A stretch of DNA of 64,000 bases from Brachypodius melanocephalos (Eukaryota; Chordata; Aves; Passeriformes; Pycnonotidae), in NCBI GenBank assembly GCA_013398615.1, contig VZSR01001459.1, forward strand, positions 8,991,686-9,055,685. The letters are read 5' to 3'. Made by a program: the position numbers and the translations under genes. The notes under the pieces are model-generated. The model was not told the DNA's origin. It was given only the letters and a program-made list of their open reading frames with translations, and searched no databases. This document shows positions 11,401-24,133 of this stretch, piece after piece. The stretch's first letter is position 1; each line of letters starts with the position of its first letter.

Positions 11401-13478
11401 TCCTTTAAGATCTGCTTTGCTCCAGCAAGGATTTATTCAAAAAGCTTCCTCCAGGAGCAGTGAGGTAAAATTAATGGCTGAATGTAGATATCAATGATGT
11501 TTCTAAACTCCTTGTAGTCCTGGAGTACTTAACAGTGCCCCTGAAAATAGTTCAGGCAAGACTGGAAAGAGATCCTTTAAATTGAGGAGGATCTGAACGA
11601 TGCTGTGGTGAGAGGCATGGCTTGTACCTGTATTTACACAGGGTTTCACTCGACAGAGCAGAGCTGTGATCAGCAGAGATCTCCTGAAACAAATGCAAAC
11701 TCAGCCTCACATAAAGGGAAAAGGGAACACTGATCCCATCTTTCCATACATTCATCATTTCCTCACTTGCCTTGCCTACACACACAGAGAAGTCATGATT
11801 TTCCTCTACATTTCCTCCCTGAAATCCATGAGCTGTTTGTATTTATCTCCCCAGCGATTTATTCTGCGTTATTTACGATATTTATTTGCCTTTGGAATCC
11901 CTGTTAATTCAAAATCCCATTAATTCCATTTAAGGGGTGGCCACTTTGTGTGGCATCGATATCCTGCGAGGACATCGAGGAAGGGCATGGGCAATATCTC
12001 TATTAATGGGAGATAATCTTATTAATGAGTGAAAATAAATCAGCCTGCTGTTCAAAAAGATAACAATGGAAAGGGAAATTATGCCACAAGGAAACATAAC
12101 CACACTGGGGAGGTTTCCTTGGTGCCTAGAAATTCTCTTTTTGAAGAGTATTTACAGGGCTGGGAGACGAAATGCCTACAGCACCCAATATTTCAGTGTT
12201 GGGGGTGGGATTTGTTACTCTTAGAGCAACGTTGTTGTAAATTAGTCCTTGCCAGATGCTTTGTCTTGTGGCCTAAATTGCTGTAAAACCCATTAGGGTG
12301 TATAATGCACATAAAAGGGACAGAGGAGTTGCAGAATCACTGCGATAAGGGATTATGTGTTCCTTGATTGTTATCCATTAAACAAAAGGAATTTTCATCG
12401 TCCCACTCGAATCTTGCCTTAGATGCTCGTGTTTGAATCCTTAATGAGGATTAAAGGCTGGGGCTGCAATCTGGAATTGGAATTTCTCCTCTCTCACGTT
12501 ATTGTTCATTAAATACCAGTTATTCCTTTGTGCTGCTGCAGAAAATGAAGGTGCCAGGGAAGCACCTGGGATGTTTTAAATCACAAATGCAGCTGTTGGG
12601 GTGTCCTTGGCCTCGCTCGTGGGGCTGTGCCGTTGTCCCCCACTCCAGACTGAGAGGGACACAGCTTATTTATCAGCCCAGCAAAATGATGTATTTACTC
12701 TGAGATCCAAGGCTCCAGCCTGGCATACATCACATGGCTCTTCCTATATTGCTGGTGTGGGCTGGAGTTATTGGGGAATTAGTGGGATTTAGATATTCTC
12801 CCAAGAGCTGAGTCAGACCATATCGCTGCTAACCCTGGGTGTGTGCACCATAAAATTGTAACCAAGCAACAAACCGCCTGTAGTATTTTATTTTTAGTTT
12901 ATTTTAGGTTATTTTTATTATTTATGCTCTTGGTTGGTTTGTCTACTTGGTGTGGATTGCAGTAATACAAAAGGAAATTTAAGAATAACTTTCAAAACTA
13001 TTTCCCAATACAATTTCTGTGGATATTGCCATTCTCCCATGAAAATCCATGTGAAAGGCATCCAGTTATGAGTTTTGGTTCAGAGTTAAAAAGCTCAAAG
13101 AATTGAATAGGAAATAAGTGACCTGTGTTCCATTTGCCTCAGCTTTCATTCCATCAGTTCATTTTCACTCAGCTGAAATTTCCTTCCTTACACTCTTGGC
13201 ACTGGGGTTGTTTAGCTCTGAGGTTTGTCTCAGGGAATTTTATTTATTTCATGTCAGCAGCTGCTGGACGTGTCACCAGCTGATCCTGAGCTGTCCCGAC
13301 GTCAGCTGAGCTCCAGCAGATGGTGATGAGGAGGAGATGAAGGTCTGGCCCTTTCCAGGCTGTTTTTGAGGTCACTTCTTTTGGTAAAAAATCTGCTTTG
13401 AAGCTTGGCAGGCTCGGATTTAACTCATTCTACAGAGTCTGCTGCTCGTGTGCTCTGGTGATGGTGGAGAGCTGCATT
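8491..13478. other. Gene-free, mostly unique AT-rich sequence
   Basis: No gene, RNA or clear mobile element was recognised. There is a purine-rich patch near 8815-8890, a 17-T run at 10097-10113 after a C-rich stretch, and an A run near 11287-11303. Long unique AT-rich parts (for example 9730-10030 and 12880-13100) could include conserved non-coding DNA, which cannot be judged from one sequence. Confidence 0.55.
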
Positions 13479-13928
13479 TCATAGAACCAAGGAATCACAC
13501 AATCACAGAATTCACACAATCAAACAATCACATTATCAGAGAACCTCAGAATCACAGAATCATTGGGTTGGAAGAGACCTCCAAGATCATCGAGTCCAAC
13601 CCAGCCCTAACACCTCAACTAAACCATGGCACCCAGTGCCACATCCAGGCTTTCCTTAAACACATCCAGGGATGGTGACTCCACCATCTCCCTGGGCAGA
13701 CCATTCCAGTACTTTATCACTTTTTCCTAATATCTAAATTTTCCTATTTAGGAAATATCCTATATTTCCCTTGGCACAGCCTAAAGCTCTGTCCTCTCGT
13801 TCTGTCAGGGCTGTCCGGAGAAAGAGATCAACCCCACCTGAGCACAGCCACCTTTCAGGGAGCTGTAGAGAGTGATAAAGGCACCTCTGAGTCTCCTTTT
13901 CTCCAGGATAAACAGCCCCAGCTCCCTT
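13479..13928 (-). mobile_element. CR1 LINE fragment with a long 3' tail
   Basis: Read on the minus strand this is a CR1 3' end. On the plus strand it opens with about 80 bp of degenerate AATCACA/AATCACAG repeats, the reverse of the CR1 3' tail. Then follow TTGGGTTGGAAGAGACCTC, AAGATCATCGAGTCCAACC, CCAGGGATGGTGACTCCACC, CTCCCTGGGCAG, TTTTTCCTAATATCTAA, the TGGCACAGCCTAAAGCTCTG block and TCTCCTTTTCTCCAGG. It is longer than the other copies here but still lacks the coding region. Its TTGGAAGAGACCTC subtype differs from the TTGGAAGGGACC copies elsewhere in the window. Confidence 0.92.
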
Positions 13929-15481
13929 GTTGGGGAGCAAATTTCTTTGTCTGGGAAGGACAAACCTCTGCTAAACTCAGCCTGGGGGTCTCTGGCTCCC
14001 CCAGGACTGGGGGCTTCAGTTCCTGGGTGATTCAGGAGAGAAGGATCCAGCCTGACTAAAGCCACATGCACAGACACCTGATCACATCACCCTGGAACAA
14101 GTGGGAGTCCTTCTGGCCTTTTTTTCCTCCTGGAATCCCTGCTCTGGTTGGGCTGGAGTGCAGATATTGAGTTTTAACACCCTGGCTGTGAGTGCTGAAG
14201 GAGGTGAAATCTGCTTTTGCCTTTTCCCGCAGTTCACTTCTCCGTGACTCTTTTTTTTTTTTGTCTATTTTTGATTAGACAAATTACAGCAGTACCCTCT
14301 CTGGGGTGCCTGCAGAGCCAGGTCTGGAGCTCTGACAGTGTCACCTGTGAGTCTTTGACGCCGCTGCCTGTGAGTCCTGCTGTGATGGTCTCTTGTCGCT
14401 GCAAATGGGAAGAAAATGCTGTGAGGAGAATGTAGATCGAGCCACTTCCCTGTTCTTTCAGGTAGAAAGCAGAAAACATCTCAGGGCTTTGTTGTTATTC
14501 CATTTTTTCTGAAAGCAATATTCAGGGGAATGTCTGCATCTGCTGAGCCCACCTCCTTTCCTTCCCCAGCTAAGAACTCTGTTTCTTTGGGGAGACAACA
14601 AGAGTGCCAGGGTTGGTTTTAATATTCATTTAGAATCCCAGGGTGGTTTCCTTTCAAACAGAAAATTGCTCCCTGTGCTGAATGATGCTGATGCATTCAG
14701 GGCTCAGAAAACAGCCTCGTGTCTTGTTTAAGGCTTGGAAATTGGAAAAATTTCAAGATATGATGGGTGTGTAGATTTCCTGATTCTTTTTTTGTCATGT
14801 AAGGCCCTTGGAAGATGAGGTGTCGGAGAGATTTCATGCTGTGTGAGATCCTGTCATTGGCAGGGTCTCTTTGGTAATGGAATTTGGGTTTTTCAAAGTA
14901 CAGAGGCTGCTAAATCAGCCCGCATGAAAAGCCAGAGTTTAGGGCTTGTAATTGTAACACTTCAATGAGAAGCTTAAAAACTGATGTTAAAGGTAGTGCT
15001 GCTGCCTGGAAGTGTCTCCCAGAGTACAAAGGTGTAGGACAGAACAACCAAAAATTAAATAAAATTTGGTTGCTTAGGATTTAAACCAACTCCATCTACA
15101 GCAGCAAGATAAGATCTTTCATTCCACCTGAATGATCAAGAAGTAAAACTGGTATCTACTCTTTATTTCATTTTGCTGCCTATTAAAAATCCTCTTTTTA
15201 ATACAAATGTAACCTTCCTCCACTAATCTTTATTGGGTTTTTTACAAAAGGAAACTTTAAATCAGAGTTTGGGCCCTTCATGATAAGGTTCCACTTTGGG
15301 GCAAGATAGATTCAGTGTCTATTTCAATTTTCAAAGAGTTTGGAAGTCTGTTGAACATGGAGATGGGTGACTTTTTTTGTTCTAGGATTTTCCTCCCCAG
15401 TAAGGCACATGGCACTTTTGTCAAAAACAGTAGTGAAATTGCTACAGTCTTTCATTGTGATTTTTGGTTCTGTGTTGATTA
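13929..15481. other. Gene-free unique sequence
   Basis: There is no recognisable gene. A short T run lies near 14251-14262. The frames at 14217-14435 (+) and 14234-14479 (-) overlap on opposite strands and show no domain. Confidence 0.55.
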
Positions 15482-15620
15482 ATCATGGAATCTTTGATTG
15501 GTTTGGATTAGAAAGGATCTTCTCATCCAACCCTCCTGCCATGGGCAGGGATGCCTTCCACTATCCCAGGTTGCTCCAAGCTCTGTCCAACCCAGCCTTG
15601 GACATTTCCAGGGATGGGGA
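15482..15620 (-). mobile_element. CR1 LINE fragment
   Basis: This is a short minus-strand CR1 3' end. Visible blocks are ATCATGGAATC, TTGGTTTGGATTAGAAAGG, CTGCCATGGGCAGGGATG, CCTTCCACTATCCCAGG, TTGCTCCAAGC, TCCAACCCAGCCTTGGACA and TTCCAGGGATGGGG. Confidence 0.9.
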
Positions 15621-16311
15621 TTAAGAGCAAACAAGCTGTTACTAAACCAACTGCCAAAAAACCCCAAAATAACCACAATTCTTAGGGATTTTTCCTTTAA
15701 ACAGTGTTTTGCAATGTTTTTGAAAAAGGAACCGAGGGTATTTGTGTGTGTGCTCACAATGGAGCCATGAGAAAGATCCTGAGTGTGGCTGCAGTCAGAA
15801 AGAAACAAAATTTCACCTAGAAAATGTTTATTTCTATCATTTTCAGGGTGATGGAGTTTATTCACCTTCTCTTAAAGAAAAAAAACCCCAAACTACAGGC
15901 TGAATGGGACGGGGTTTGGGATGTTACAGAGATGAAACGGGTGTGACAACCCTGGCCGGTTTTGTGGTGGATCCACGGGGTTCTTGAACCCCACTGTGCC
16001 TGGCAGAAATGTCCCTTCCTGTCCTCCCTGTTTCTGCAGCTGAAGCCTCTGAGCTCTGCACGTCCAGATTGCACAAACTTGGATTTAAGTTTGGGCGTTT
16101 GTTCTCAGGATAAATATTTGTTCGTGGATCCCCGAGGCCTCAGCCTTCTGTTTCATGCATCCATAAACTCTTTCTGCCACCAGCTAAGGACGTGGGCTGA
16201 ATTGCCATTGTCCCCCTTAGTGCTGTTCAGCTCCACATCACCTGAGCTCCCATTCCTGTTGGGTTTTTATCTTCTTTTCTCCATGTTAGAGCCGGGATTA
16301 ATGCATGGGCG
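15621..16311. other. Gene-free unique sequence
   Basis: There is no repeat or gene that I recognise. The frame at 15962-16345 (+, 127 codons) has no domain and runs into the LTR-like block, so I treat it as chance. Confidence 0.5.
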
Positions 16312-16827
16312 TGGCAGTTTTGTGTTTGGGTTCAGTGTTTATTAATTCTTATCTAAAGTACTGTCTCACAAGTGGTGAGTTCCAGCCAACAAGGTGGAAA
16401 ATGGCTCTGTCTCTCTCTTTCCAAGGTCTTTTAAGCACTATTTATCCAATAATGAGATGACACCTATATTATTTATACTTTTGACCCAATAATCAAATAC
16501 CTGGGGTCTACAGTGTGGACCTTTTCATCCAATTAGAAAAAAACACCCAAAACCATGAAGGAGAAGGTGAAAGAGGAAGAACTTAGCCTACACCCTAAAT
16601 CCTCCATATTGCTTTATATATATTATGATATTCTAAAGCCTTAAAGTCTAAGTTTTCCACCCTATGATATCACACAATTCCATTTAAACTACACACCCAC
16701 AACCCCGGTGCCATCACTCAATTTTGGAAGCCTGTTCCACGGCTTCAGGTCAAATGCAGTGCTTGCTGTAGGGTCAGAGCCTTTTAGCACAGAAAGCCTG
16801 AAATTCTCAGCCTCCAGGGTTCCAACA
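16312..16827 (-). mobile_element. LTR-like block of an avian endogenous retroelement
   Basis: On the minus strand the block starts TGTTGGAACCC and ends near CTGCCA, a TG...CA layout typical of LTRs. It has an AATAAA poly(A) signal close to its 3' end (TTTATT on the plus strand at 16338-16343) and AT-rich promoter-like sequence around 16615-16635. It contains no gag, pol or env frame, so it is at most a solo LTR or an LTR fragment. No clean target duplication was found, so the left edge is uncertain. The call rests on general resemblance to passerine LTRs, with no family named. Confidence 0.6.
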
Positions 16828-19800
16828 CTTTCCCATTGCACGTTTGAGCTCAGCATCCCTGCCCCAGCCAGGGCTGCCCGAGGTGTTTGTGCTGCCTGTG
16901 GGATCCGTGTCCACCCCCCTGCTCTGAGCCCAAAGCACAAACCCACACAGTGAAGAAAATTGCCATGCCCAGGGACACCAAGGCTGTTTTATTTTCATGG
17001 GGTTTAACCTGCAGCAGCTCTGTGGCTCTTTCTGGTGATGCATGGCTTTTTCCCTGGGGGCTGTTTTACTTTTTAATGTTTTCTCTTGTCCTGCAGATGG
17101 TCGTGTGGGCTTCCAAGGGGATGGGCCAGGTGTTTTCCTACACTCATGCAGAGCATCCACTGAGAGAGTTATTGCCTCACACAGCAAATGGATGGGGCTG
17201 GACTCATTTTTACACTCTGAAAATGAAACTGTGGATTTTTATTTTTTTTTTTTTGGGCTGGTTGTTTAAGCTGAAATCCTTCATGAATCCTTGAAACTGT
17301 GGTACTTACATATTTCTGTGGGTTTCTCGCATATAAAATAAAAGTCGTGGAGTGATGGCACAGAGTGGCTCACACTCTGCCCCTGTGTGAGCAGATGAGA
17401 GGGAGAGGGAGGCAAGAGTCTGAGATTGAATATTTCTGTAAAATGCTGTAAAAAATATGTTGATCATAGGAATAAGAGAGCTTCTCACTCCCACAGGACC
17501 CTTCTCCCCTGCCCTGGAAAACAGAGCCTGGTCTGGTTTCCCCCCAGGAGCTCTGAGAACAGGTGAGAGCAGAGCCATGGCACTGATGCCTTAAGTTTTA
17601 GCTTTCTTGTTTTTCAGATTCTGTGCTGCCTAGGGGTGTAGTTTCAGTTCAGTCTTCCCAAGGCATCAGCACCTTTGGGTGATGAAGGAAAAAACCCCAC
17701 TAAAACCATCGAGTTCCCTCTTTTCTTCAGCACTGCCCGTCCCTTCCCCGAATAACTTCTGACGGACCCTGGCTTAGGAGAAGATCCTGGCAGATGAACT
17801 CCTTGTTGTCTCTTGGAGCCTGTGCCGGGAGGGAAGGGGGGATGAGAACGGAGGGAAGGCTGTGGCTCATTTGAGGTGCCCTCAATGGGCACTGACAATT
17901 AACAGCTGAACGCATCGGTGCCCGCAAATAGCCCGACTGCCGTCATTCATGGGCTACAAAAACCTCATTAACATTCGGTGCAGCTTGAATGTTGAACTCT
18001 CTTTCCAGATTTTGGGGGCTGAGGCGGGAAGTCTGTCCCTCTCCCCCCAACACACACATCTGTTTGTTCGCTGGGGATGGATCTTTGTGAGGATCTTTGG
18101 CCACTTTAATTTTATTTTTCACTGAATTATGAAAGCGAGCCAGCAGGGCTGGGATAACAGCACTTTGAGGGAGCTGGTTCCGTATTCCAGCTGCTGAACT
18201 CTGGGGAGCAAGGTGCAGTGAACAGGAATGTCAGTTTGAAACACAAGACACAGGGGTTTAATTCAGTGGAAGAACGTGGATAACAAACTTGCCCTATGCG
18301 CTGGCATTGTGATCCGTGGATCAGATGGATTTCATGTGTGACTAAATATTCACGTATGAACAGCAATGGCCTGAAATCAGAATCCTGCCCAGCACGGAAC
18401 TACATCTGAGCCCTCTCTGCAAATTTGAATTAAATAGGAAAAGCAGCCATGCACTTGGGGGAAGTGCTTGTTCGCAAATCAAATTAAACATAAAAAGATG
18501 AATAAATGCTAAAAATTAGGTTTTGATGAGAAAGCCTTTTTTTTTTTTTTTAACAAGGTCTGTGAGGATTTTGGGGATTGTGTTGCTACATTTTCTGTAA
18601 TGAAAACGTTCACGAATTGAGGCGATTTTTTGAGCATGACCATTTATTTCCAGTGAATGGATTAAAAAAGCTTTGGGAAAGCAGAAGGTGTGAGTTTAAA
18701 TGCAGAATGTCAGAATTGCTGCTGTGAAATCTATAATTCAATCTTGCTTTATCATCCTGAGAAAAAGATGGATTTCCAGTAATGGATTGTCAGTTTTAAA
18801 CTGCGCTGTAGCTTTTTGTAACAAGCCCAAGTAGATTCTTGTCAACCAGACACGCAATGTTTTTCCACATAAACGTTTCCCCTTGTAACATTCTGTCCTG
18901 GTGCCTGCTTTTTTTAACAAGAGTGCTTTGTGAGGATATTTTCTCACATCACCCAACACGAGGGGTGAAGGACTGAGAGTAAAATGCTTTTTGCAATTAA
19001 AATCATCCAGTTTCGGTTGAAATCGTCCTCATTTATGCAGGGCAGCCGCTCATCATAATTTATTCAGTGATTTCCCTTTCTTTTGTACCTGAAGACAGGC
19101 CTTGCACGTCAGAGGTTGTAACCCTGCAAAAAGGATCCAGTAATTACACCTGCCAGCATCTCCCCCTGGCCACTGGCACAACCACCCATCAGGGATAATT
19201 GGCAAGGAGCTAATAGCGTAAGCTTTTGCTCCTTTGGGTTGTTTTCCTGTGTTTTCTCCCTGCTTAGCAAGGGGAAATCCATTAACTGGTGAGACTGCAC
19301 CAGGAATGTGCTGGTGGGCACACGAGGACTTGAGTCCTTGAAGCAACAGGGAAGGGACAAACATCTTCAAGAGGGAGAAACAGACGTCTTTCATCTTCTC
19401 TTTGACATCTAAATCCCCAGCTCAGCAGTGCTGGAGCTGCCCCAAAGGAGCAGGCGCCATATGGGCTCCACCTGAGCTGGGCTGGGCAACAGGTTTGGTT
19501 TTCTCTGGGGCCAGCTCAAAAAGGATCAGCTCCTGGGTTTTTATTCAGGGAGCCAACAGAACAGCTGTGTCTGGGCAGTGGTGGGGCAGGGAGAGAGCCC
19601 TGGAGCTCTGGGAAGCACAAGAATCCATGCCCTGAGAGCTGGGGGATGAAGAGGAGCACTCAACATTCTTTTATTCCTGTAGCAGCATCCGTTCACAGCG
19701 TGGTCACAGCAAAGCAGCGCTGTCACAGCAAAAGGTGTGAGTCCTGAGGCCAGGAAAAGGTAAGAGTCAGGGGGAGAGGATAAATCACAGCTCAGGACAC

Positions 19801-20212
19801 CCAGTGGGTTGTGGGGGATGAGGATGTCCAGCTCCAGCACTGCTGACCAGGTTTATGGTTTGCACCCCAGCCTGACCCATGGTGCTGCTCTCGTGAGTGT
19901 CAGGTCCTCCTCAGGAACGTGGATCTTTCCCGTCTCCAGACCAGATCCACAGTGACTTCTCTGCATTTCTGCCAACTTCTAAAGATGAAATTGAACCAAA
20001 AATTACCCAGGAAAGTGAGACCTTTGTAGGTCAGAGAGTGAGTGTGGTTGGTGTTTGGCATTTGCTGATGCTGCCTCTAAACCCATGCCTCCCTCAGCCT
20101 GGGGATGTTTTTAACTTTTTTACCAAAATGCCTGATTCCCCTTCCTGCATTTCCCCTTCTAGAGCTACCTCTGGCAGCTGGCAAGTGCAGTGCAAGTGAT
20201 GCCTTTAAGTTT
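16828..20212. other. Gene-free, mostly unique sequence
   Basis: No gene is supported. A T run lies at about 17239-17254 and another near 18538-18552. Several frames of 80-135 codons occur on both strands but overlap each other and show no domain. Confidence 0.55.
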
Positions 20213-20312
20213 NNNNNNNNNNNNNNNNNNNNNNNNNNNNNNNNNNNNNNNNNNNNNNNNNNNNNNNNNNNNNNNNNNNNNNNNNNNNNNNNNNNNNNNN
20301 NNNNNNNNNNNN
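20213..20312. other. Assembly gap (100 N)
   Basis: Exactly 100 N, the usual placeholder for a gap of unknown size. Its right edge begins with a repeat that also forms the left edge of the gap at 38277, in inverted orientation. Frames crossing it are not real. Confidence 0.98.
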
Positions 20313-20317
20313 CTGCC

Positions 20318-20346
20318 CAGTCTCTGTTCCAGCTCAGCCTTCCCAA
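20318..20346 (+). repeat. Dispersed repeat end at gap edge (copy A)
   Basis: The 29 bp beginning CAGTCTCTGTTCCAG, five bases inside the right edge of the gap, match the reverse complement of 38248-38276 at 27 of 29 positions. The family is not recognised; most of the element is presumably inside the gap. Confidence 0.65.
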
Positions 20347-22190
20347 GCCATCACAAGTGTGCCATCCTTCATGCAGCTGGATTTACTGGCGTGCACTGAT
20401 GCTCTCTGGATCCACTTCAGGGCTCTCCTAAATGGCACATTCCTCCTGTGCCTGTTCCCTGGGGATTTCAGGTTTGTCCCCTTGCCATCTTCCCCTCACA
20501 GCTCAGTGCCTGAGTATCAAGATGTGTTAAAATTTCTGAAGGGATGTTATTAACCCGTATTATTTGTGTTTAAAATATGCAAACCCATTAAGTCAAATCT
20601 CACCTGCTGGTTTCCTGCTGGATTTCATTTCCAGGCCAAATCCTGTTACCTTTGAAAGAGCACAAAAAGTGGGTTCTAAATAGCTCCTGTTAGAAAAAAA
20701 AAAAATCAAAATTATGAATAAGGACGTTTCAAACCCTTTAAACCATCTGCATGCTGCCAGCTTACCTATTGTGCCTTTAATTTAAAAGGGATGCTAAAAT
20801 GAGTGCAAACACTGGAAATTATGGCTCTCTGTGGAATACTAATCTGAAATATTTGCATATTTCTGACGTTTTTAAATTCCCCAGACTCTCATTCCTCCGT
20901 GCTCCCGTCAGGGCAGTTTTGAGGACGTTCTGTGGTTGTGGGTAAGGAATGAGAGCTGAGAGGATCTCATCAGGGTGCTCTGTGTGACTTGGAGAGCCTC
21001 CTGTAATTTTGGGATTAGCCTGACTAAAATCAATACTCCATCCCTTAACATTTAAGGAGGTTGTAAGAACCATGACTCCATCAGGAATGCAAGAGGATTT
21101 TCTTTAATCATCCTCTGTTTCACACTGCCAGTGAGAAGGACATTTATCCTCCAGCCAGATCCTAAAACCAAACAGGGTCAGGATGAAGGTGTGCTCAGCC
21201 CTTTATAAAACACCTGGATAGCGTGGTCTGGATACCACAAGGTGAGAATTTTTGGAACAACTTGGAATTTATATTTAAGGTTGGATTTTTCACAGTTTCT
21301 TTTGCCTCAGGTGATTGCTGACTAAAATGCTCTTCTCTGTGGATGACAGAAAAATGGATTTTCTAAAAGGAATGGGAAGGATCATTCTGCTGCTCACCTG
21401 TAAATGTGTTTTGAGGTGTGTTGCTGTAAGGTGTAACTAATTTTAGTCCTGGGAACTGTGTTTTGGGGAGAAAGCAGTGGTTCCAGTCATGTTTGGTTCT
21501 CAGCTTGGCCCTGCTTGGCTGCACTGAAGGATCTTGCCTAAAAATTGAGGCAAGAATAAATCAACTACATAAGAAATAAATCAAGTACATAGAATTTCAA
21601 CTCAGAGGTTGAAACGGATGTACACAGATTTACACAGATGTAAAACCAAATGCAAAAGGTGCTATTTCAGAACTTACTCCAGCACCAGTTCCACACTGCT
21701 GCAGATATTCCTCATTTCACTCACTCCACTGCAGAATTACCAAGGCCCAGAACTTCTGCTGGGCTTTTTCAGGCCTTATCTCCATCACCCTCTCCACTGG
21801 CTCAGAAGGATGTGACTGCAAGCAATTAACATTTTGATGCACTTCACCACAGCAATTGCCGGCCTTTATTTTCTTCCCATTAAAATCATTGGCTCGGTTT
21901 ACAGCTGGCTTGGTTTTTAATCTGGTTTTTGCTATTCCTATGGTAATGGAACCCATTCAATTAACACTCTGTTGGCTGGAGGGGAATACCAATCATTAAG
22001 CAATGCCTATTTGCCCTGGCCAGGCCTGGAGGAGGGGTTGTTTTTTGCTCTGTCAGGGGTAAAAAATTTGAAATTTGATGCTGTCAGGAATTCATTTTGT
22101 GAGGAATCCAGGTAATTATTGGGTTTCACTTGGCTGTTGGTGTGGGGAACCTCAGTGTTAGGATACCTGAGCGTAAAAGAGACAGTTTGG
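20347..22190. other. Gene-free unique sequence
   Basis: No gene was found. A short imperfect 19-bp duplication (AAGAATAAATCAACTACAT and a near copy) sits at about 21552-21592, and an A run near 20693-20705. Confidence 0.55.
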
Positions 22191-22345
22191 CTTAGGGTTT
22201 GTATTTGGTGGTTGGGGGGTTTATTTGGAGGGAGAGCATTGTAGTATTTTGGAGGTTTGGGGTTTTTCTGTTGGGTAGTAGAGGCTTTTTTGTTTCTTTT
22301 GGATTCTTGGTGGGTTTTCGTTGGGTTTGGGGGATTTTTTTAATT
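22191..22345. repeat. G/T-rich strand-asymmetric tract
   Basis: About 150 bp of plus strand is dominated by G and T (TTTGGTGGTTGGGGGG, GGAGGTTTGGGG, GGTGGGTTTTCG and similar). Opposite-strand frames here are rich in Lys, Pro and Asn because of this composition. It could be a decayed simple repeat. Confidence 0.65.
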
Positions 22346-22913
22346 GAATCGACCTTGTTTTGTACAGCAAAAGAAGCCTGGAGAAAACGTGTTTGAATTG
22401 TGCAGCCCTGCATTGTGAGCTGAATAGCATGAGAGAACAGAGCAGAAACCAGTGAACCTGAGGTAGACTTGAACTTGCTGGACTTCTTTTGTTGTAGATT
22501 TCTTTTCATTGCCGTGGGAGGCATCTCACAGTTGGCCAATGCTCCTGAACTCATGACAACCCCCCTGAGTGGGCTCGGTCACAGCACTTGGGGGGAAGCA
22601 GGTCTTGAATGCTGCAAGCAAAATATTCATAGAATTTGACCAGGATAAGGAATCTTCCTGCCCAAGAGGGAAGGAATCCCACCTGGAAGGTGCCTGGAAT
22701 TGGGGCACAATTATTTGGGAATCACTGAGCATCCACCACTGACTTTCACCCAACAGGTTTTCTCTGGCTGCCTCCACATCCTGTTCTTTTCTTCCCAACC
22801 GCTTCAAAAAGCACGAGGATCGTGGCCAATGTCCCTTTTTCATCTTTAATAGTTCTATTTAGCAGAGAAAGCAGATCCAGGGGCTCAGATATTCTGATAT
22901 TTATTCGTTCAAT
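22346..22913. other. Gene-free unique sequence
   Basis: Nothing recognisable was seen between the G/T-rich tract and the CR1 tail. Confidence 0.5.
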
Positions 22914-22973
22914 GGCTGGAATTGATGATCTCAGAGGTCTTTTCCTACCTTAGTGATTCCACCAGTCTATGAA
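22914..22973 (+). mobile_element. CR1 3'-terminal scrap
   Basis: The sequence TGGCTGGAATTGATGATCTC, then AGAGGTCTTTTCCTACCTTA and GTGATTCCA, is the last 60 bp of a CR1 of the type also seen at 30980-31207. It is strongly 5'-truncated. Confidence 0.75.
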
Positions 22974-24102
22974 AACAGTAGTAGGCTAGATAGAAATAAA
23001 TCTGCCCTGCCTGAAATCCTATTTCAAATCATGGTATGATTCAGTGTTTTAGTCATCATGTGGCATTTTTTTCCCCCGGGGAATAAAAAAGTTACAGACA
23101 ACTTAAGAAAATCGACAATGTAACATAAAATGCAAAAGAAGTTTTGTTTTCCCGTGTCCTGTTCTAGCAAACCTCAATGCATAATTCACAGCAGTTTCAC
23201 ACTCAGACCCATTACACAACTGGTGTGTGTTTCAGGAGGAAAACACACCAAATGTTTCCTGTTTGCAAATCTCACCAAAATCCGGGGTGATTTTCAGTTT
23301 CTCCACAAAACAGGAGAGACACACTCCCATGGCCTTGAATTTTGTGGTTGGAATGTTTCATTGCCAGAGGGGGAAAGGGAAAAAAAAAAAAAAGCTGAAC
23401 AGCCTGTTCAATTAAAATCAATGGAAATTTTCCCAGGGACTTCAATGAAACTGAACGTGGGCACCAGATCAGTGAAGATGGCTGGAAATGGTCCGTGGAG
23501 AATTCCAAGGCAGGCAGCTTTGAACTGGATATGAAATAAATGGGAAGATCAGCACAAGCGGCTGCCAGTGGGGCTGTGATAACGCAATGTGCAAGCCCTT
23601 CCTCTGATAGCCTTGGAATTAGCTGCAATTAGTTGTGATTTTGATGAGGAACACATGGAATTTCCAGTCCAGCGGTGTGAGCGGCGCTCGGGCAAAATTC
23701 CTGCAGCAAGCTGGGAGTCTGTGCAGGCACTCCCTGAGGCTGGCTGTGCGTAAAAACCCTGTGGAAACTCCATATTTCCAAAAACTGCAAGAAACTGGGA
23801 CACACTGGAGTGAAAGATTTGCCAAAATGGAGTTTGACGAGAAGCTGGAAATGGAGGAGGCATCAAAACCTCTGTGAGAAACAGAAAGAAGAAACGTGGA
23901 GGGCTGCAGACTGAAATATGGAGTGTCCCAAGGCACCTCCTCTGTCAGGTGGATGCTGTTTGCAGGGCAATCCCTGAGCTCACCAGGGTCTATTTTGCTT
24001 TTATTTTCAGATTTATGCTCTGGTTCACTTAGTGCAAACATCAGGGATAACAATCAGGTAGCTGCTGGGGCACTTACACGCGCCATAAAGCTGCTGTGCC
24101 TT

Positions 24103-24133
24103 GTAAATATGGTGCACACAGTAAATATGGTGC
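24103..24133. repeat. Short tandem duplication, period 18
   Basis: GTAAATATGGTGC occurs at 24103-24115 and 24121-24133, separated by ACACA. Confidence 0.85.

Noticed and set aside
20077..20431. Frames that cross the N runs at 20213, 38277 and 59793.
   Set aside because: N bases are translated as unknown residues; the apparent length is an artefact of the gaps.
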